Translations under genes and position numbers: made by a program
Shown: positions 48,182 to 52,728 of the stretch, one piece after another
Position numbering within the stretch: position 1 is the stretch's first letter
How the letters are laid out: each line of letters begins with the position of its first letter
Notes under the pieces: generated by a model
The model's database searches: none
What the model was told of the DNA's origin: nothing
What the model saw: only the letters and a program-made list of their open reading frames with translations
IMG/VR virus record: IMGVR_UViG_3300024520_000099
Coordinates: 1-52,728 of that record
Source of the DNA: a virus
Length of the DNA stretch: 52,728 nucleotides
Strand: one strand, 5' to 3'

Positions 48182-48196
48182 AGGTCACAGTGACCT
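48182..48196 (+). promoter_or_regulatory. 15-base palindrome before the major capsid gene
   Basis: AGGTCACAGTGACCT is a perfect palindrome with one central base, 31 bases before ATG 48228. Its size fits an operator for a dimeric regulator, but an RNA hairpin is unlikely because the loop is one base. Confidence 0.4.
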
Positions 48197-48227
48197 CAAC
48201 GTTCTCCAAACAAGGAACCCGATTACT

Positions 48228-49283
48228 ATGTTGAACTTTATTCTCAATGGCCAGGCATCCGGAGACGTTGCTTCGGTACTGATGGCCAACAACATGAACC
48301 CGAGCTGCCTGAGGCCATACATCGGCCTCGACGGGCAGACGTACATGGACGTTCTGACGGCCAACGGTGAGTGGAAAGCCCAGCTCATTCAGAACGCCAA
48401 CGCCACCCTCCGTAAAGATGATTGGCAGCATCTGGACACGGCGATCCTCAAAGCTGCCAAGCCTCGCTTGATGGCGGTGGCCGACCTCCGTGGTGCCGGG
48501 CTTCAGTACACAATGCCAAACGGCATGGCCCACACTGTTCTGCAACACGAGACGCAGAGCGACATCACACCGGCCACGATCAGCATGGACGGACTTCGAC
48601 AGAGTGACGGGGATCGACCCGAGTTCGCTCTGGAGAACTTGCCCCTGCCGATCATCCACAAGGACTTCAACTTCAGCGCCCGCCAGGTGATGGCGAGCCG
48701 CAACGGTGGAAGCCCGCTGGACACAACGACTGCCGAACTGGCCGGTCGACGTGTGGCAGAAGAAGCCGAGAACCTGCTGTTGGGTGTCACCTCGAGCTAC
48801 GGCTACGGCGGTGGTAACATCTACGGCTACACGAACTTCCCCAGCCGTCTCACCAAGACGATGACGGCCCCGACCTCCTCAAACCACGCGACAACCGTGG
48901 CTGAGATCCTCCAGATGAAGACGCAGTCGCAAGACGCGAACCATTACGGTCCGTGGTTCTGCTACTGCTCGACGTCGTGGGACGCGTTCATGGACGAGGA
49001 CTACAGCACCGCGAAGGGTGACAACACTCTCCGCGACCGCATCGGAATGATCGAAGGGATCGACCGACCGCGGACGCTGGACTACCTGCCCACGAACACC
49101 CTCATGCTGGTGCAGAAGACACCGGAAGTCGCCCGCGAAGTGGTCGGCATGGACATCACGACCGTGCAGTGGGAAAGCCACGGCGGGATGCAGTTGAACT
49201 TCAAGGTCATGGCGATCTTGGTTCCTCAACTGCGAGCAGACCAGAACGGGAACACCGGAATCGTCCACGGCTCGCACGTCTAA
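48228..49283 (+). CDS. Major capsid protein (probable)
   Basis: 351 residues. FNFSARQVMASRNGGSPLDT, LLLGVTSSYGYGGGNIYGYT and WESHGGMQLNFKVMAILVPQ fit the HK97-like coat protein family known from phage genomes where the MCP follows a decoration gene. The order protease, decoration, MCP, strong downstream hairpin supports this. The N-terminal arm (ILNGQASGDVASVLMANNMN) and the P-domain region are not individually assigned. Confidence 0.8.
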   Translation: MLNFILNGQASGDVASVLMANNMNPSCLRPYIGLDGQTYMDVLTANGEWKAQLIQNANATLRKDDWQHLDTAILKAAKPRLMAVADLRGAGLQYTMPNGMAHTVLQHETQSDITPATISMDGLRQSDGDRPEFALENLPLPIIHKDFNFSARQVMASRNGGSPLDTTTAELAGRRVAEEAENLLLGVTSSYGYGGGNIYGYTNFPSRLTKTMTAPTSSNHATTVAEILQMKTQSQDANHYGPWFCYCSTSWDAFMDEDYSTAKGDNTLRDRIGMIEGIDRPRTLDYLPTNTLMLVQKTPEVAREVVGMDITTVQWESHGGMQLNFKVMAILVPQLRADQNGNTGIVHGSHV

Positions 49284-49305
49284 GACTAGCCGCCGCGCCC
49301 CGTTA

Positions 49306-49336
49306 GCCCCTCCTGGGAAGAACGCCCGGGAGGGGC
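49306..49336 (+). terminator. Strong hairpin after the major capsid gene
   Basis: GCCCCTCCTGGG (49306-49317), loop AAGAACG, CCCGGGAGGGGC (49325-49336): 12 pairs with one G-T. No T-run follows, so it may act as a partial terminator or stabilise the abundant capsid message. Confidence 0.55.
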
Positions 49337-49388
49337 GATGACAGAGCCCCATTCAACCCTCTAACCAGAAGCTCCAGGAGACCGGACA

Positions 49389-49793
49389 ATGGCAAAGCGA
49401 AAGAAGTTCAAGTTGCTGGTAGGCACCCACGCCGGCCAGGACAAAAAGATTTTCAAGGCGGGTGATACCGTCGAGTCGGACATGGACCTTGCGAAGGTTT
49501 TCGGAACCGACAAGTTCATCCCCGAGAGTCAGTTCCAAGCTGACGCAGAAGAAGCTGCCGCGACTGCCCTTGTGGCCGAACGTGGTGAGAACGTGACGGA
49601 CGACTTCGAGTCCGCGGTGGAAGCCGAAGTCGAAGTGTTCAAGAAGAAAGGCAAGTGGGCGATCTACGAGTCGGATGGCATGGTGGTCGCTGGTCGACTC
49701 GCCAAGAAGGATGTCGAAGCCGTGATTGGTGAATACCTCGGCGAAGTCGACGACGATGGCTATGGTGACGACGACGACGACGACGACGAGTAG
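49389..49793 (+). CDS. Unknown protein with acidic tail
   Basis: 134 residues from ATG 49389 after CAGGAGACCGGACA. A basic start (MAKRKKFKLL), a beta-rich first half (HAGQDKKIFKAGDTVESDMD) and a helix rich in Glu/Ala, then strand (KWAIYESDGMVVAG) and an Asp run at the end. Its place after the capsid gene suggests a head accessory protein. Confidence 0.6.
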   Translation: MAKRKKFKLLVGTHAGQDKKIFKAGDTVESDMDLAKVFGTDKFIPESQFQADAEEAAATALVAERGENVTDDFESAVEAEVEVFKKKGKWAIYESDGMVVAGRLAKKDVEAVIGEYLGEVDDDGYGDDDDDDDE

Positions 49794-49803
49794 AACCTAA
49801 GCC

Positions 49804-49833
49804 GGCCCCGCCAGTTCACCAGCCGGCGGGGTC
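49804..49833 (+). other. Hairpin between head genes
   Basis: GGCCCCGCC (49804-49812) pairs with GGCGGGGTC (49825-49833), nine pairs with one wobble, 12-base loop. It lacks a T-tract and probably tunes message stability. Confidence 0.5.
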
Positions 49834-49857
49834 GCTTCGAATAACTGAGGAAAGACC

Positions 49858-50259
49858 ATGACCAGAACAAACGCAGTGAACGTAGCACTGGTGATCGAAG
49901 TCGATACCAACATCGCTCTCGACGTGTTCATCGACACGGCAAATGAACTGGTCACGGAGATGTGCACAGGGGACAACGGTCCCGCAGTGGATTACACAGC
50001 CACCCGACTCGAACTGATCGAACGTTGGCTCGCCGCCCACTTCTACGCGATACGAGACACCCGCCCGTCCAGCGAAAAGGCCGGACCCGTTGGCGTCGCG
50101 TACCAGCACAAAGTGGACCTCAACTTGGCGAACACGATGTACGGTCAGCAGGCCATGACGCTCGACACCAACGGCGGGCTTGCCACCCTCAACAAGCAGA
50201 CTGAGGAAGGCACCCAACGGACGGTCGGGTTCACTTGGCTTGGAACGGAGGCGACATGA
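49858..50259 (+). CDS. Head-tail connector-like protein
   Basis: 133 residues. ANELVTEMCTGDNGPAVDYT and LELIERWLAAHFYAIRDTRP followed by LANTMYGQQAMTLDTNGGLA fit the small helical adaptor proteins encoded after the capsid in many siphoviruses (gp6-like). It should attach to the portal or form a ring below it. Confidence 0.7.
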   Translation: MTRTNAVNVALVIEVDTNIALDVFIDTANELVTEMCTGDNGPAVDYTATRLELIERWLAAHFYAIRDTRPSSEKAGPVGVAYQHKVDLNLANTMYGQQAMTLDTNGGLATLNKQTEEGTQRTVGFTWLGTEAT

Positions 50260-50609
50260 GTCTAATCACCAGGATGCGGAAGCAGGACGCGGTCTACTGG
50301 CCCAAGACTGACCCGGACAAGTTCGGGAAGCCTGGCGTTGGTGTCGCGGTCGCTGTGAAGGTCCGGTGGGAAGACAAGCATGAGAAGTTTATGAACGCCG
50401 AAGGGGATGAGCAGATCAGCAACTCAGTCGTGTACGTGCCTGAGGTCTCTGCCGGCGTTGAGATGGAGCAGGGTGACTACCTGTGGCTCGGTGTCATAGG
50501 CTCAGCTCCAGCGGACCCCGTCGCAGACAACGCCGCCCACGAGATACAGAAGTTCGAGAAGCTGCCAGACCTCAAAGCGAAAGAGTTCTTACGGACGGCA
50601 ATGTTATGA
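50256..50609 (+). CDS. Head-tail joining protein (stopper-like)
   Basis: 117 residues from ATG 50256 (ATGA with the previous stop). Beta-rich: KQDAVYWPKTDPDKFGKPGV, AVAVKVRWEDKHEKF and SVVYVPEVSAGVEMEQGDYL are typical of head-closure proteins with an SH3-like barrel. Position between connector and gp10-like gene supports this. Confidence 0.65.
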   Translation: MSLITRMRKQDAVYWPKTDPDKFGKPGVGVAVAVKVRWEDKHEKFMNAEGDEQISNSVVYVPEVSAGVEMEQGDYLWLGVIGSAPADPVADNAAHEIQKFEKLPDLKAKEFLRTAML

Positions 50610-50980
50610 CCCAGAGCATCGGTGGAAACGTGAATCGCCTGAACGCAGTGCTAAGTGCACTGCGGAAGGAGAACAAACGCCGAGGCAAAGCGATGGAACG
50701 CGGGCTGGTGAAAGGCGGTCTCCGCATCCAACGAGAAAGTCAGAAGATCGTACCGATCGACACCAGTGCTTTGAAGAACAGTGCACGCACCACCAAGAAG
50801 GGAAGCGGACACAAGACCGAGGTCACTGTGAGCTACGGAACTGAGTACGCCGTGTTCGTACATGAGGATCTCAACGCGAGACACGCCAGCGGCAAGTCAG
50901 CGAAGTTCCTCGAGATACCTGTTCGGCGTCTTCAACGTGAGATCGCAGCGGACATCAAAGCGGAGGTGAAGAAGGCATGA
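50606..50980 (+). CDS. HK97 gp10-like head-tail protein
   Basis: 124 residues from ATG 50606. IVPIDTSALKNSARTTKKGS and VSYGTEYAVFVHEDLNARHA are the conserved blocks of the gp10/minor-tail family, followed by SAKFLEIPVRRL. These proteins help join head and tail. Confidence 0.8.
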   Translation: MTQSIGGNVNRLNAVLSALRKENKRRGKAMERGLVKGGLRIQRESQKIVPIDTSALKNSARTTKKGSGHKTEVTVSYGTEYAVFVHEDLNARHASGKSAKFLEIPVRRLQREIAADIKAEVKKA

Positions 50981-51420
50981 GCACTTTGTCTGACAGCCCC
51001 GCGAGCCTGTTGCAGTTTGTACTCATTGGAGAAGGGGCAGGCGTCCAACCACCCGCAGCGCCATGGCCGATCTACGTCGGTCGCCTACCCGATGGGAGCA
51101 ACATCGAAGACCAAGCCATCGCCGTCTACGACACTGAGCCGCGTCAAGACGGTAGGCTTATGGCGGGTGAGAAGATTGAACATCCCGGTATGCAATTCCG
51201 CGTCCGGGCAGACGACTACCAGACTGGCTTCCAGAAACTGTCAGCCATTGCGGCGATACTCGACAGCGTCAAGAACCAAGCCGTGCTCGGCGATAGTCTG
51301 AACGCCTACACAGTGAACGCAATCACGCGGATCGGTGGCGTGATACCCATTGGCACCGATGACCAAGGTCGAGAGGGATTCACCCTCAACGTGACCTCAA
51401 CCATAACAGAGTCCCCGTAA
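50977..51420 (+). CDS. Tail terminator-like protein
   Basis: 147 residues. PIYVGRLPDGSNIEDQAIAV, YDTEPRQDGRLMAGE and FRVRADDYQTGFQKLSAIAA fit the tail terminator (gpU-like) proteins that cap the tail tube. Gene order, after gp10-like and before the tail tube, matches. Confidence 0.7.
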   Translation: MSTLSDSPASLLQFVLIGEGAGVQPPAAPWPIYVGRLPDGSNIEDQAIAVYDTEPRQDGRLMAGEKIEHPGMQFRVRADDYQTGFQKLSAIAAILDSVKNQAVLGDSLNAYTVNAITRIGGVIPIGTDDQGREGFTLNVTSTITESP

Positions 51421-51435
51421 TCAGGAGAAACAATC

Positions 51436-51873
51436 ATGGCCCGTATGGACGATGGCTTTTCAACCACAATCGGATTCGCCGACCTCCCGGCGGTGGAATT
51501 CTACGAGAAGACCGTGACGCCGCCTGGCGTGAGCGGTGGCGGTGAGAACGACACCACCACGATGCTCAACACCGCATGGCGGACCAAGTCACCCAAGCAG
51601 CTCAAGACGCTGTCGGAGAGTTCGCTCACCGTCGCGTACGACCCCGCATGCTACGACGACATCGTTGGTGCGAACGGCGTGAACAACAATCAGTTGATCA
51701 CCATCACGTTCCCCGACGGTTCGACGCTGGCCTTCTGGGGCTGGATCGATGAGTTCACTCCTGGCGAGATCGTTGAAGGTGAACAGCCCACAGCGGAGTG
51801 CACGATCATCTGTTCAAACCAGAACGCGGTCGGAGCCGAGACGGCACCAGTGTACACAGCGGCTGGACCGTAA
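51436..51873 (+). CDS. Major tail (tube) protein, probable
   Basis: 145 residues. Beta-rich with GLY/THR-rich loops: WRTKSPKQLKTLSESSLTVA, ITITFPDGSTLAFWGWIDEF and EGEQPTAECTIICSNQ match the repeated strands of tail-tube monomers. It is directly before the chaperone genes and is followed by a strong hairpin, as expected of a very abundant protein. Confidence 0.75.
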   Translation: MARMDDGFSTTIGFADLPAVEFYEKTVTPPGVSGGGENDTTTMLNTAWRTKSPKQLKTLSESSLTVAYDPACYDDIVGANGVNNNQLITITFPDGSTLAFWGWIDEFTPGEIVEGEQPTAECTIICSNQNAVGAETAPVYTAAGP

Positions 51874-51893
51874 GCCGTTGAAACAAGGCGTTT

Positions 51894-51930
51894 GACGCCT
51901 CTCTGGCACGGGCTCGGCCAGAGGAGCGTC
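51894..51930 (+). terminator. Long hairpin after the tail-tube gene
   Basis: GACGCCTCTCTGGC (51894-51907), loop ACGGGCTCG, GCCAGAGGAGCGTC (51917-51930): 12 of 14 positions pair around a two-base internal mismatch. Followed by TCAGTTT. It may partially stop transcription so that tube protein is made in excess over the chaperones. Confidence 0.6.
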
Positions 51931-51985
51931 TCAGTTTACCCACAACGAGCCGAGACCGTTAGAACGTACCACAGGAGACCGAACC

Positions 51986-52453
51986 GTGAAGACAAACAAA
52001 GAAGACCCCAAGCCGGCCGAGGACGAAGTCAACACAGGGCCACCGGACATCGATGCCCCCGAGGACAAAGTCAAGCCGGACATCGTTGGCGAAGACGGCG
52101 TGATCCGTCTGAGCCTTGACCGCGAAGAGTTCCCCGTAGACCTCGGAGACGGAAAGAAGTACGTCCTGCGAGAGCTGAGCGGTACTCAACGTGACAAGTA
52201 CCTCAACAACCTCGGAGGTCGTGTCCGTACCAACGCCGATGGCAAGGTGACGGGCATGAAGAACTTCGACGGGTTGCAAGCCAACCTGTTGATCCGATGT
52301 CTCTTTGAGGTTCAAGCTGAAGGGAAGGAGGTCGCACTCAAAGAAGCCGAAATCCAGAAGTTCCCCGCGAAGGTCCAAACAGCCCTGTTCAACAAGGCCA
52401 AGACCATGAGCGGTATGGACGACGATGCTGAGGACACAGCGGGAAACGACTAG
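51986..52453 (+). CDS. Tail assembly chaperone, short form (gpG-like)
   Basis: 155 residues from GTG 51986 after CAGGAGACCGAACC. An acidic N-terminus leads into LDREEFPVDLGDGKKYVLRE and a helical domain (LSGTQRDKYLNNLGGRVRTN). Position after the tail tube and before the expected tape measure, plus the slippery site at its end, fits the G protein of the G/GT pair that guides tail-tube polymerisation. Confidence 0.75.
   Translation: MKTNKEDPKPAEDEVNTGPPDIDAPEDKVKPDIVGEDGVIRLSLDREEFPVDLGDGKKYVLRELSGTQRDKYLNNLGGRVRTNADGKVTGMKNFDGLQANLLIRCLFEVQAEGKEVALKEAEIQKFPAKVQTALFNKAKTMSGMDDDAEDTAGND
52441..52447 (+). promoter_or_regulatory. -1 ribosomal frameshift site G GGA AAC
   Basis: The heptamer is in the zero frame of the chaperone gene as X XXY YYZ: G, then codons GGA (52442-52444) and AAC (52445-52447), two codons before TAG 52451-52453. 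Lambda uses GGGAAAG in the same place. A one-base slip back opens the next frame to the end of the window. Confidence 0.85.
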
Positions 52454-52728
52454 AGGCAGGGGAGACCCTGCTCTGGATGCAGATTGCCGACCGGAACAAC
52501 TGGTCGCTGTCCGAAGCGAAGGCCAAGGTGACAAGTTCAGAAGTGATGTTGTGGAGAGCGTTCATCGAACGAGATGCGAACGCCTTCCACCGTGAGGACT
52601 ATTACTTCGCCCAGATCGCCCAAGAGATCAGGCGGGTACTGTCCAAGCGGCCCAAGAGCGTCAAGCTCGAGCACTTCCTGCTCAAGTTTGAAACGAAGGG
52701 CATGAAGAAGGAACGAGCCTCGGCTGAA
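52448..52728 (+). CDS. Tail assembly chaperone frameshift extension (gpT-like), partial
   Basis: In the -1 frame, reading continues from AAC as RLEAGETLLWM and QIADRNNWSLSEAKAK to the end of the window without a stop. The product would be a fusion with the short chaperone, not a separate protein; ATG 52477 has a weak upstream context. The sequence is helical and charged (HREDYYFAQIAQEIRRVLSK). The 3' end lies outside the window. Confidence 0.7.

Noticed and set aside
1-52728. CRISPR array, integrase or insertion sequence
   Set aside because: No regular repeat-spacer pattern, no tyrosine or serine recombinase motif and no transposase DDE pattern was seen.

Overview
The window is a contiguous stretch of a tailed, double-stranded DNA phage genome with siphovirus-like gene order. 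Every supported gene lies on the + strand, genes are tightly packed (many ATGA, TAATG or GTGA stop/start overlaps), and I see no tRNA, rRNA, CRISPR array, insertion sequence or integrase. The left end cuts a gene (stop at 103-105) and the right end cuts the tail-chaperone region, so the genome continues on both sides. The sequence is moderately GC-rich. It carries many small zinc-ribbon proteins and proteins with signal peptides. The host cannot be named from the sequence; a Gram-negative environmental bacterium is likely, and a planctomycete is only a guess.

Layout. (1) 1-7357: DNA-binding protein, small proteins, sigma-like factor, SNF2-type helicase, ribbon-helix-helix protein, CHC2/Toprim primase, winged-helix replication protein and DnaB-like helicase. 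(2) 7358-9838: a hairpin and candidate promoter, then three genes of unknown role, ending in a Lys/Ala-rich DNA-binding protein and a clear intrinsic terminator. (3) 9867-15823: a 7-deazaguanine cassette with a radical SAM protein, QueD, QueE, a phosphoribosyltransferase-FolE fusion, a QueD-like T-fold paralog, a GT-B glycosyltransferase, a DpdA-like DNA transglycosylase and a small partner protein. It should make a 7-deazaguanine base from GTP and swap it into DNA to resist restriction. No QueC is visible and the extra enzymes suggest an unusual final base. (4) 15804-31343: replication and recombination genes: sliding clamp, a family A DNA polymerase split by a MazG-like gene, clamp loader, ssDNA-binding protein with a huge acidic tail, RecA-like recombinase, flap endonuclease, RuvC-like resolvase, and SbcC/Rad50 split at its zinc hook around an SbcD/Mre11-like nuclease.

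(5) 31344-31499 is a non-coding divide with a candidate promoter. (6) 31500-52728: packaging and virion genes: terminase small and large subunits, prolyl-4-hydroxylase-like enzyme, portal, Mu-F-like head protein, a sugar/methyl/nucleotidyl-transfer island, membrane coiled-coil protein, alpha/beta hydrolase, secreted trypsin-like protease, prohead protease, decoration protein, major capsid protein, head-tail connectors, tail tube, and tail assembly chaperones joined by a probable -1 ribosomal frameshift at G GGA AAC (52441-52447).

Recurrent non-coding features are an intergenic motif close to GTCCCGACARTACCAC, CA-rich and G-poor leaders, an extended Shine-Dalgarno context (GGAGACCRAGACNATG), and strong hairpins without T-tracts after several structural genes. 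The least explained single element is a 16-bp perfect inverted repeat enclosing 69 nt inside an open gene (25464-25564).
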